Positions 34,678-42,448 of a stretch of DNA of 64,000 nucleotides are shown here, piece after piece. The position numbers were made by a program, and so were the translations under genes. Source of the DNA: Chlorogloeopsis fritschii (lineage in GTDB: Bacteria; Cyanobacteriota; Cyanobacteriia; Cyanobacteriales; Nostocaceae). Below the pieces are notes generated by a model that was not told the origin of the DNA, did no database searches, and saw only the letters and a list, made by a program, of their open reading frames with translations. The stretch is taken from the NCBI RefSeq assembly GCF_043099315.1, contig NZ_CP170746.1; one strand, given 5' to 3'. Position 1 is the first letter of the stretch, and each line of letters opens with the position of its first letter.

Positions 34678-35545
34678 ATCTTCTTGCCCAATTTTGTAAG
34701 AAATTAATTCCTAACAACATCACCAAAGAAATCGCCAGTAGTACTATGCCAATTACTGTGGCTCCAGAATAGTCATACTGCTCTAAGCGCTGGAAAATCA
34801 GTACAGGTGCGATCAAGTCTTTAAAAGGTGTGTTGGAAGCGATAATCACCGTCGAACCATACTCCCCAACCGCGCGGGAGAATCCCAAGGCTACACCTGT
34901 CAAAATTGTAGGAAATAATGGCGGTAAAATCACTTTCCAAAAAGTCTGCCATTGAGACGCACCCAAAGACCAGGCAGCTTCTTCTATTTCTTTTTCCATT
35001 TCTTGAAGTACGGGTTGTACAGTTCGCACCACAAAAGGCAATGAGATGAAAATCATTGCTACTGCTACCCCTAAACGGGTAAAAGATACCTTGATGCCAA
35101 ATGGTGCAAGCAGCGAACCAATCCAACCATTATCGCTGTAAACTGTAGCGAGTGTTAAACCTGCTACAGCTGTTGGTAGTGCAAAAGGTAAATCTACGGT
35201 GGCATCAAACAATCTTTTGAGGGGAAAGTCGTAACGCACTAATACCCAAGCAATTAAAGTGCCAAAGACTCCGTTGAGTAAAGCCGCAGCAAATGATGTA
35301 GTAAAAGTCACATCATATGTAGCAAGAGCAACTGGACTAGTGGCAATCTGCCAAAACTCCGCCGGAGGTTTAGTTGCAGCTTTCAAGAACATAGCTGCGA
35401 TCGGGAGAATTAACATCACTGTTAAGTATCCCAAGGTAATTCGCCACGTCCAAGGTATGTCGAACAGTCGCTGCAAAAATGTTTTCCAGGGTGGAGTTTT
35501 TCTTGGAGTTATTTGTCGAGATGGTGATGAAGATGATACAGCCAT
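34664..35545 (-). CDS. cysT: Sulfate ABC transporter permease CysT
   Basis: This is the second channel subunit, also called CysU. It has 293 residues, six membrane helices and the EAA loop EEAAWSLGASQWQTFWK near residue 195. The start ATG at 35545 lies about 260 bases downstream of the sbpA stop across a repeat-filled gap. It overlaps cysW by 14 bases. Together with sbpA and cysW it forms the sulfate importer. Confidence 0.93.
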   Translation of the reverse strand: MAVSSSSPSRQITPRKTPPWKTFLQRLFDIPWTWRITLGYLTVMLILPIAAMFLKAATKPPAEFWQIATSPVALATYDVTFTTSFAAALLNGVFGTLIAWVLVRYDFPLKRLFDATVDLPFALPTAVAGLTLATVYSDNGWIGSLLAPFGIKVSFTRLGVAVAMIFISLPFVVRTVQPVLQEMEKEIEEAAWSLGASQWQTFWKVILPPLFPTILTGVALGFSRAVGEYGSTVIIASNTPFKDLIAPVLIFQRLEQYDYSGATVIGIVLLAISLVMLLGINFLQNWARRYDTK

Positions 35546-35612
35546 ATTTTAGGAAGAGGGGAACAGGGAACAGGGAGAACAACTAACTACTGTACGGGAG
35601 GCAGCGCGTTGC

Positions 35613-35682
35613 GGAGCCAGTGCGGTGGACGGGTTTCCCGGCATAAAGGAGCCACTGCGGTGGACGGGTTCCCCGGCATAAA
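35613..35682. repeat. 35-base tandem repeat (two copies) in sbpA-cysT spacer
   Basis: Two adjacent 35-base units (35613-35647 and 35648-35682) each begin GGAGCCA and end CCCGGCATAAA. They differ at two positions only. Related GGCGTC and GGGTTTCCCGCG fragments continue to about 35740, so the whole spacer from 35590 is repeat-derived. A minus-strand frame called across it is an artefact. Confidence 0.8.
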
Positions 35683-35808
35683 GCAAGTGGCGTCAACTGG
35701 CGTCGGGTTTCCCGCGTTGTAGCGACTGCCGTGCGGGTTTAGAAGATAAATTGTCGGTTTTAACCCAAGGATAATCAACAAAACCCGCCCCTACTAACTA
35801 CTAACCAA

Positions 35809-36948
35809 TCAACGCCTGATTTTAGATTGAATTTGATCAAAAACTGCTCCATCTTCAAAGAATTGTTTTTGAACTTTATCCCATCCGCCGTAATCTTGAA
35901 CTGTTCCCAAATTGTTCACCTTGGGGTATCTATCGGCAACTTCCTTGAGTACTTCTTTGTTTTGTGCTACTACTTCCACAGGCCGGAATCCGGCTTTAGC
36001 AAATTCTTGCTGCGCTTCTGGAGTGAAGAGGTATTCAACAAAAGCTTCTGCCACCTCACGATTTCCGTGCTTGTCAACGTTCTTATCTACCACTGCGATC
36101 GGGTTGTCGATGGAGATATTGACATCAGGAACTACATAATTGACTTTCCCACCTTTTTGTTGTGCCAAAATCACTTCGTTTTCATAGTTAATTAGAACAT
36201 CTCCCTGGCCCTGTTTAGCAAAAGCGTCAGTAGCTTCGCGGGCATCCTTTGTTAGAATTGGTACGTTACTGTATACTGTAGTAACAAAGTCAAGGGCTTT
36301 ATCTTCTCCTCCTCCAGGCTTAATCGCTGAATTCCACAGAGCTAAGAAGTTCCAACGAGCAACACCTGATGTTTTGGGATCGGCGGTAATAACTTTAATG
36401 TCTGGTTTTGCTAAGTCTGTCCAAGTCTTGATACCTTTTGGATTACCTGGGCGAGTAATTAAGGCAGCAACAGATCTAGAAACAACGGCATTGTTAGGCA
36501 CTTCTTTTTCCCATCCAGGCTCAATTAACCCTGCTTTTTCAATTTTTTTGGTGTCTAGAGCAAGTGCCAAGTGAACTATATCTGCTTCTAAACCATCTAT
36601 CACAGCACGAGTTTGCGAACCAGATCCTCCATAGGCTTGATTGAATCTAACGTTTTGATTGTGCTCTTGCTTCCATTTCTGGGCAAATTTAGGAATAATG
36701 GCATCGTGAGCAGATCTTGTCACAGCAAACGAAACTAGGGTGACTTCAACGTCTCGCTTTTTATTAGCTGAGGGATTATCAGTGGCAGAATTACTGCTAT
36801 TGCCACTACAAGCAGCGATCGCTAAACTCAAGCTCATGCCCACCAAAACAAGCGATAGAAATCCTTTGACTGAATTTACCCTCACTCTATTGGTGATTTG
36901 CAAAAGACTTTGTTTCGATTCTGTTACAACACGCTGCCACGAATTCAT
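35809..36948 (-). CDS. sbpA: Sulfate-binding lipoprotein of ABC transporter
   Basis: This periplasmic substrate-binding protein captures sulfate for the CysT/CysW importer. It has 379 residues, with a signal peptide and lipobox (LAIAACSG, cysteine about 47). The mature part holds the typical SFAVTRSAHDAIIPKF and YGGSGSQTRAVIDGLEADIV segments that line the sulfate pocket. The long N terminus (about 25 residues before the hydrophobic core) is unusual but open from the ATG. It is the first gene of the sulfate cluster, with a 671-base upstream region that should hold a sulfur-responsive promoter. Confidence 0.93.
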   Translation of the reverse strand: MNSWQRVVTESKQSLLQITNRVRVNSVKGFLSLVLVGMSLSLAIAACSGNSSNSATDNPSANKKRDVEVTLVSFAVTRSAHDAIIPKFAQKWKQEHNQNVRFNQAYGGSGSQTRAVIDGLEADIVHLALALDTKKIEKAGLIEPGWEKEVPNNAVVSRSVAALITRPGNPKGIKTWTDLAKPDIKVITADPKTSGVARWNFLALWNSAIKPGGGEDKALDFVTTVYSNVPILTKDAREATDAFAKQGQGDVLINYENEVILAQQKGGKVNYVVPDVNISIDNPIAVVDKNVDKHGNREVAEAFVEYLFTPEAQQEFAKAGFRPVEVVAQNKEVLKEVADRYPKVNNLGTVQDYGGWDKVQKQFFEDGAVFDQIQSKIRR

Positions 36949-37619
36949 TCAATTTACTCCAGCATCTACAAAATGTCGGTCGATATTTAGTTATTTAATA
37001 TTTTCAGATATTTTACATGGGAACGTTTGAAAATGCAAGCTAATAACTCCCCTTTTCCGGTCGATAATATGAGTTTTTATTTATAATTACCTGTAAACTA
37101 GAAGTGATTAAGCTGATTTGTAGAGAAAAAAAGAAGTTCAAAAATTCTTGTTTTGAAAATTGAAGAGTGTTTATTAAACAGAAGTCAGAAGTCAGAAGCC
37201 AGAATATTCTTAATTATGAATCCTTCTTTCTTTGTCTACAATTAGTGGCAGGTCACAAGACATGAAGTGGGTAAGCAAAAGTATCCCCCACGACGAGTAT
37301 TGTGAATTCTGTAGACGCCCAGAGGGCGTCTACCCGCAGGGTATAAAGTAATTGTGCAAGCTTGAAAAGAGCAAGCTAATTTTAGGCATGGCTTTCGCTG
37401 ACATCAGAATAATCTAACTACGGCTATGCAGTTATTGAGTTTACATACCTAGTGATTGATAGGAGTAGGTATTTGCTTTTTCATAGTCACAACACCAACA
37501 TACCAGTGACAAACTTTTGCCATAAAACTGTTGTAAAAATTTATTAGTTACTACTACATGACGAATCTATATCCCGAATTGAAGCTCTCAAGTTATGGGG
37601 GCTTTTTTGTTTGAAGTGA
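36949..37619. other. Intergenic region upstream of sbpA
   Basis: No gene is visible in these 671 bases. They contain a GAAGTCAGAAGTCAGAAGCCAGAA tandem motif (about 37182-37203), a perfect hairpin at 37311-37333, and a weak terminator-like stem (AAGCTC...GGGCTT with a T run) at about 37583-37612 on the + strand. The sbpA promoter must lie near 36960-37100. No regulator site can be named. Confidence 0.5.
37311..37333. repeat. Perfect hairpin repeat
   Basis: GTAGACGCCC (37311-37320) and GGGCGTCTAC (37324-37333) form perfect 10-base arms around AGA. It is of the dispersed palindromic type seen between cyanobacterial genes. No neighbouring T run supports a terminator. Confidence 0.7.
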
Positions 37620-37880
37620 CTAGCCACCACTAACAGGGGGAATTAATACCACCTCATCACCGTCATGTAAGATTGTATCTGCTTCGACAAATGTCAAATT
37701 AATCCCAAAACGGGTTAGATCCCGCCATTGGTTGAGTTCGGGATGTTCGGCAATCAGGCGATCGCGTACTGCGGCAACTGGTGATTCTGGCGGTAATTCC
37801 AATACTAGTTCCGGCACTTGATAAGCCTCTTGATAGGCAGCGAACAATTTGACGGTAACTGTAATCGCAGACTGGTACAT
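37620..37880 (-). CDS. MoaD/ThiS-family small sulfur carrier
   Basis: The 86 residues have a ubiquitin-like fold pattern and the essential C-terminal Gly-Gly (VVLIPPVSGG) that becomes a thiocarboxylate. The sequence LFAAYQEAY and FVEADTILHDGDEVVLIPP fits molybdopterin synthase small subunit (MoaD) better than ThiS. Its large-subunit gene moaE is not in the window. Nearby sulfate genes share a sulfur theme, but a link is not shown. Confidence 0.82.
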   Translation of the reverse strand: MYQSAITVTVKLFAAYQEAYQVPELVLELPPESPVAAVRDRLIAEHPELNQWRDLTRFGINLTFVEADTILHDGDEVVLIPPVSGG

Positions 37881-38009
37881 AAAACAGAGTGAGAATAGTT
37901 TTAGGTTTGAAATGTGAAGAAAGGTAATGAGTGTTGATTATTGATACAGGCAATGCAATTTATTTCATAATAAATCCCATAAAATAATTTCATCTACATC
38001 CTCAGCTTA

Positions 38010-38171
38010 ATGGATTTCCTCTTTTTGCTAGCTAATTTGCTTGGCTCTGTATTGGGAGAGTTGGCGAAAGAGTTGACCAAGGGAACAACTAGAGTGAAGA
38101 TAAGAAAGTTAGACATCTTGCCAAAGTACTGGGCGACTTTGAGATTACTTCACCTGTTTCGTCTTGATTGA
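38010..38171 (+). CDS. Possible small protein with hydrophobic start
   Basis: A 53-residue frame (MDFLFLLANLLGSVLGEL...) has a hydrophobic N terminus and a basic, leucine-rich C terminus. No good ribosome-binding site precedes the ATG, and an opposite-strand frame overlaps it (38089-38280). It is the most gene-like content of the 464-base gap between the moaD-like gene and ftrV. It may be a chance frame. Confidence 0.25.
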   Translation: MDFLFLLANLLGSVLGELAKELTKGTTRVKIRKLDILPKYWATLRLLHLFRLD

Positions 38172-38344
38172 CTAAAAAATAACAGGTGAAGATTAGAGGA
38201 ACAAGGAATATCAAAGCCTGCACGGGCAGGCTTTGTTTGTCTGGCAGGTGCAGAGGCATTACAACGATGCCCTGATACACACCTAAAAGCCAACAGTGAC
38301 TTTTGCAAGCAGTCTATTTTTTTATGAAGCAGGTTCAGTGAGGG

Positions 38345-38617
38345 ATGGCTGTGGAGACACTTGTGGAAAAGCAGAAGCTAGGTGTAAATGTAGTTATGAA
38401 AAAAGGCGATCGCGTCCGCGTTAAAGAATCCGTAGTAGTTTACCATCATCCTGAGCATCGCGGTAATGCTTTTGACCTCAAAGGCACAGAGGGGGAAGTG
38501 GTGGATATTGTTACTCAATGGCATGGTAGACCAGTCAGTGCAAATTTGCCAGTTCTGGTTCAGTTTAGTAAAAAATTTAAAGCCCACTTCCGTGAAAATG
38601 AGCTAGAAATCATTTAA
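38345..38617 (+). CDS. ftrV: Ferredoxin-thioredoxin reductase variable subunit
   Basis: This is the small variable (alpha) chain of the ferredoxin-thioredoxin reductase, which passes electrons from photosystem I ferredoxin to thioredoxin. The 90 residues have the characteristic RVRVKESVVVYHHPEHR, FDLKGTEGEVVDIV and KFKAHFRENELEII segments. The catalytic subunit gene is elsewhere, as is usual. Translation may begin at 38345 or at the inner ATG at 38396 (MKKGDRVRV). The first includes a short leader. Confidence 0.93.
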   Translation: MAVETLVEKQKLGVNVVMKKGDRVRVKESVVVYHHPEHRGNAFDLKGTEGEVVDIVTQWHGRPVSANLPVLVQFSKKFKAHFRENELEII

Positions 38618-38622
38618 ATACC

Positions 38623-38844
38623 TCATTGGCGGCGAAAAAACTGCATAATATTAAATTCGCCGCGCATCTTTTTTAGCTCTTGACGATGTCGTTCTGCTGT
38701 TGTGTGGTACCATTCACAAAATTGTTGATGCTCCGAGCGCACTTGAACTTCGTGATAAAATTGGTGAGTGGTTTGGTAGGCGGCAAAACTTTCTTCAACT
38801 TGGGGTTGAGGCGAAGGGATAATAAGTGGTAAGTCTTTTGACAT
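38623..38844 (-). CDS. Small conserved-looking hypothetical protein
   Basis: The protein has 73 residues from the ATG at 38844 (MSKDLPLIIPSPQPQVEES). It is charged and helical in its second half (SEHQQFCEWYHTTAERHRQELKKM) and ends FNIMQFFRRQ. An upstream start at 38871 adds a doubtful hydrophobic leader. It is convergent with ftrV, five bases apart. The composition is clearly coding-like, but I cannot name the family with confidence. Confidence 0.65.
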   Translation of the reverse strand: MSKDLPLIIPSPQPQVEESFAAYQTTHQFYHEVQVRSEHQQFCEWYHTTAERHRQELKKMRGEFNIMQFFRRQ

Positions 38845-38918
38845 AACCAAGTCGCAGGTTAGGAAGAACAAATTCAGGAGTCACAGTCCAACTCCTCATC
38901 TATTATTACAACTATTGT

Positions 38919-39713
38919 TTATAGCCAGCCCCGCAAGCGATAAACAAAAATACCAACATATTCTTTAAGAGCAGCAGTAAAATTTTGCAGGTTATTACTA
39001 TCTGGTAGTAAGTTCAGGAGTGCGGCTTTGGGAGTGCTAGCGAGTCCTGCAAATTCTTTATAAGTAATTGTATAGTCTGTGGGTGCTGGAATAGCGTCAA
39101 TCCCCTGACGTTTAAAGATGAGAATTGAGCGCGGCATATGCATTGCTGAGGTTACCAGCAAGATGCGGCGAATACCACGAGATTCAAGTATTTTTCGGAC
39201 ATTGACTGCATTTTGATAAGTGTTCAGAGATTCTGATTCTTCAATGATTGCTGCTGGGGGTATGCCAATTGATGTGAGGATTGCAGCCATATCCTGTGAT
39301 TCTGATGCGTTGATAGTGTCTTGCCAATCGATGCGACCACCACTGAGAATAATAACAGGTGCTTTCTGTTGTCGATAAAGTTGAGCGGCATAAATTACGC
39401 GATCGCCGCGATCGTTTAAGTCTACACCAGGTCGTGGCGGCAGAGCCGATTTTGTTGCTCCCCCCAGCACGACAATCGCTTCTGCGTTTGGTATTTCCGC
39501 AAGTGGAAGGTATTGCCACTCTAGCGATCGCACTAGTAAGCCTGCTATCCAGACATTACTGCTAAGTAACAAAAAAGTTAGCGCCAGCCCAATCGCAACC
39601 GCAGCTATTCGGGGACGTTTCCACAACATGAATAGTGCTACCAGCAAACACAGACAAGCTAGCCCCAGTGGATAAAAAAATAGTGGCAGCAACTTAGAGA
39701 GATACAAGAACAT
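38919..39713 (-). CDS. YdcF/ElyC-family (DUF218) membrane protein
   Basis: The 264 residues have two N-terminal membrane helices (about 5-25 and 38-60), then the DUF218 domain with AEAIVVLGGATKS, VIILSGGR, ESESLNTYQNAVN and ILLVTSAMHMPRS. Members act in envelope or peptidoglycan-related processes in other bacteria; the reaction is not settled. It is the only gene between small hypotheticals and the structured RNA region. Confidence 0.9.
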   Translation of the reverse strand: MFLYLSKLLPLFFYPLGLACLCLLVALFMLWKRPRIAAVAIGLALTFLLLSSNVWIAGLLVRSLEWQYLPLAEIPNAEAIVVLGGATKSALPPRPGVDLNDRGDRVIYAAQLYRQQKAPVIILSGGRIDWQDTINASESQDMAAILTSIGIPPAAIIEESESLNTYQNAVNVRKILESRGIRRILLVTSAMHMPRSILIFKRQGIDAIPAPTDYTITYKEFAGLASTPKAALLNLLPDSNNLQNFTAALKEYVGIFVYRLRGWL

Positions 39714-40084
39714 GGGATGTTATGTTGAGTCTGATTGAATACTCTTAGTTGAGGTTGACGCGGGGACGGGGAGAAATATAGTAGAGAGTTATTAATATCA
39801 ATTCTCTTGAAAAATGCACTGAATATTAAAAAACTAACCACAAAGGACACAAAGTACACAAAGGAAGAAGTTGGTACTCATTAAGTGCAAGTTCATAGAG
39901 AATTGGTGTAACAGCTTTGAAATTCTTGTGGTGTCCGGATTGTATCATCAGTTAATGTTCTATGCTACCTGGCAACTGCTATATTAATGACAATCGACAG
40001 TCCGGCTTGGTGGTAATTACTTAAGTATAGAGAATTGGTAATAAAAATCACGCACTTTGAAGTGTTGGTTACCCTTCGTAAATC

Positions 40085-40258
40085 CCTCAGGACTAGATCG
40101 CTCAACTCAAGCGGGCACGGGTACTGTAGGATCGTTCACTTCACGGAAGTTAAACCGGAACACCTACAGTACCCGTAAGACCGCACAGTCAAGAGCGGGC
40201 TAGTGATGCGCGGTGAGACTGAACGCAAGGACGGCGATCGCACCGTCCGAATTGCAAG
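40085..40258 (+). ncRNA. Structured RNA candidate, possibly HEARO/omega-RNA-like
   Basis: This island is markedly GC-richer than the AT-rich sequence on both sides and folds into nested helices. ACGGGTACTGTAGG (40117-40130) pairs perfectly with CCTACAGTACCCGT (40162-40175), with an inner ACTTC/GAAGT hairpin. Around it GCGG (40111-40114) can pair with CCGC (40180-40183), and CGCTC (40099-40103) with GAGCG (40193-40197) next to CTAG/CTAG. A 3' hairpin GGACGG...CCGTCC lies at 40229-40248. No ORF fits. Structured RNAs of this build accompany IscB-type nucleases (HEARO), but no such gene is adjacent, so that identity is only a suggestion. The strand is not proven. Confidence 0.45.
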
Positions 40259-40284
40259 GTTATTTACCAACTAAAAGCACGTGA

Positions 40285-41925
40285 TTATCTATACTGACGG
40301 GCGTGCTGCATTCGCAGTGCCAGAATATGCTCGCAAGGACCTTTGTACAGCTTATTTTGCTGATGCCAATTGCAAGTACATTCTGCGTTGATTATACGCT
40401 CGTCTCTATCAATCGTCAAAGCAGGGTTGTAGGTTTTTGCTTTGTCTTGAATGCTACCTTGCACGGTTAAGGCACTATCTTTCTCGCTGACTGCTGTTAC
40501 CTGTACCGCATTTTGACTCAAAAACCTGGTTGCACTTTTTTCTCGTTCGTTGGCAAAGCGCAATCTCTCCATCGGTAGCGGTTCGCGGCTGAGTTCTCGC
40601 ACCCGATACACTTCTTTATTTAAGTCATAAATCACACGCCCTGCTTGTGTATAAGCACTTAAAGCCCCCAGTACTGCCGTGCGGCTCAAATTCAAGCGCT
40701 GTGACAAACTATCCGCAGTTTCTACCCAATTCTCCCGCAGCCCATCAAAAATAATTTTCTGCGTCCATTCATCGACATCGGCACGGGGTGCCATTAAGTC
40801 AAAGTTACCAGCACCAGCCCAATCATTGGCAGTCCATCCCGATAAACCAAGGGTGAAAGACATATCACCTAAATCGGCGACATAGAAGGAAGGCATACCC
40901 GTACCTAGCAGGTGAACGGTAAACTTTTTGGCAACGGCGATGAGACGTTCGAGAATGTGGAGGCGGCGACGCCCCCAAACGCGAATGGTTTGTTCTTGGC
41001 AACCAGTGTAGAGCGATCGCGGACAAACTACTTCAATGTCCCATGGTTCAAACACCACCCGCACAGGTTCACCTGGTTTGAGATGATAGCGCATACTGCG
41101 CGGCCCTTTTTTCTCTTTGTGGCGACGCAGTACGAAACATATATTGTGAATATCCATCGGATGTAAATCAAACCGGGTTGCGGGTAAACACATTGCCGAA
41201 CTTACTTGTAAAAATCCCCTTACCCAGCTATCCGGTAAATCAATTTTTACTTCTTTATAAGCTGCTTCGTTAGTAGTTTTAACTTCAAAACCTGAAGGAT
41301 CGACTTGCAATTGAGTCGTCTTATAACTGCGGATTTTTTGAAACTCGTCATAAAGCGCTGCTGAGTAATCTACATTTGTAGTACCGCAGGCAAATTCACT
41401 AATATTTTTGAATACTTCGTAACTTGCTCCCAGACGTCCGTAAGTTGATTCATCTACACTGAAACACTCAAAAAATACTTCATCAGGATGAACTGTAATG
41501 ACTGGATCAAATACAAAGTAAAAGTCTAGTTGTTTTTGCCAAACAAAACGGCGAAATTCTTCTCTGGCTTGATAATAAGGACTCAAACGTTTATAACTGC
41601 GCTGATTTAATTGATTTAATTCTGCTTGCAGTGCCTTAATTTTAGTAGTGACATCCTGTCGCATTGCCATCACTAAATCCCAGTTAATTTCTTCTTGCTT
41701 GGTACGCCATTCTTTGTAAGCTGTTTTATCTTTGGGTTTAAATCGTAAATCGGAAATGACAACATCATGTAAGGCGCTGATAGCTTCACGAAATGCTACG
41801 TTTTGTTGCAGTTCGCCAATAAAGTATGTAGGCGGGCGCTTTGTGTCTGGGGAAAATGACATCTGCGTGTTTCCGCTTTGTTCTACTACTGATGTGTTTC
41901 CTTTGTATGTGTAGTTAAATTCCAT
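40285..41925 (-). CDS. SWIM zinc-finger protein
   Basis: The 546-residue protein ends in a SWIM zinc-binding motif, with CTC followed 12 residues later by CEH (about 519-535), a fold used for DNA or protein binding. The upstream 500 residues show no known enzyme motif. A winged-helix-like segment (ADSLSQRLNLSRTAVLGALSAYTQAGRVIYD, about 410-440) lies before the SWIM part. It is transcribed in the same direction as a HicB gene and a WGR-HEAT gene. SWIM and WGR proteins often travel together in uncharacterised bacterial gene clusters. Confidence 0.85.
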   Translation of the reverse strand: MEFNYTYKGNTSVVEQSGNTQMSFSPDTKRPPTYFIGELQQNVAFREAISALHDVVISDLRFKPKDKTAYKEWRTKQEEINWDLVMAMRQDVTTKIKALQAELNQLNQRSYKRLSPYYQAREEFRRFVWQKQLDFYFVFDPVITVHPDEVFFECFSVDESTYGRLGASYEVFKNISEFACGTTNVDYSAALYDEFQKIRSYKTTQLQVDPSGFEVKTTNEAAYKEVKIDLPDSWVRGFLQVSSAMCLPATRFDLHPMDIHNICFVLRRHKEKKGPRSMRYHLKPGEPVRVVFEPWDIEVVCPRSLYTGCQEQTIRVWGRRRLHILERLIAVAKKFTVHLLGTGMPSFYVADLGDMSFTLGLSGWTANDWAGAGNFDLMAPRADVDEWTQKIIFDGLRENWVETADSLSQRLNLSRTAVLGALSAYTQAGRVIYDLNKEVYRVRELSREPLPMERLRFANEREKSATRFLSQNAVQVTAVSEKDSALTVQGSIQDKAKTYNPALTIDRDERIINAECTCNWHQQNKLYKGPCEHILALRMQHARQYR

Positions 41926-41976
41926 AATTTTTATTATTAATTATTGATTATTTTTGACCAGTATTTTTGTTTATAA

Positions 41977-42195
41977 TTAGCCAAATTGATAAATTATTGG
42001 TCGATATTTAGGCTGAGGAATAACTTTACCCTCAATACTGGCAGCTTCCAACCAAGCAGCTTTAGCAATCATTACCTCACGCAGTGCTTCCTCTGGTGTT
42101 TCACCCCAAGCAGAACAGAACTTCAAGTCAGGTATATCAGCAATGTAGCCTTCATCTTCTTTACTGTAGAAAATATTAATGTGATAATCTTTCAT
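41977..42195 (-). CDS. HicB-family antitoxin-like protein, orphan
   Basis: The 72 residues form the partial RNase-H fold of HicB antitoxins (YHINIFYSKEDEGYIADIPDL, WGETPEEALREVMIAKAAWLEAA). The ATG at 42195 has an excellent GGAGATGGAG site just before it. A frame extension to 42267 is not needed. No HicA toxin frame is present in the flanking gaps, so it is an orphan. It sits between the SWIM and WGR-HEAT genes on the same strand. Confidence 0.85.
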   Translation of the reverse strand: MKDYHINIFYSKEDEGYIADIPDLKFCSAWGETPEEALREVMIAKAAWLEAASIEGKVIPQPKYRPIIYQFG

Positions 42196-42448
42196 TCTCC
42201 ATCTCCTAAAGTTAAATTGTTCTATTGATACGTAGCAAACTAATATCAACTCTATATAGAATTGCACTTAATTAGACCAATTTATTCCTTTGTGTTCTTT
42301 GTGCTCTTTGTGGTTGTTTTTTTTATATTAATTGCATCCTCAAAAAAGATTGGTATAAACTCAAAGGCTTCAATTAGCATGACCATAGTTCATCAAACTG
42401 AATATTTTTAGAGCTAGACAGAGTTTTTCATGTACCGTGATATGAACA

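Noticed and set aside
35587..35781. Minus-strand frame in the sbpA-cysT gap
   Set aside because: It reads across the 35-base tandem repeats and has no family resemblance.
38089..38280. Minus-strand 63-residue frame
   Set aside because: It overlaps the more plausible plus-strand small frame, has no ribosome-binding site and unremarkable composition.
42196..42448. HicA toxin beside the HicB gene
   Set aside because: The gap holds only the dispersed CACAAAG-type repeat (inverted) and AT-rich sequence, with no frame of HicA size or pattern.
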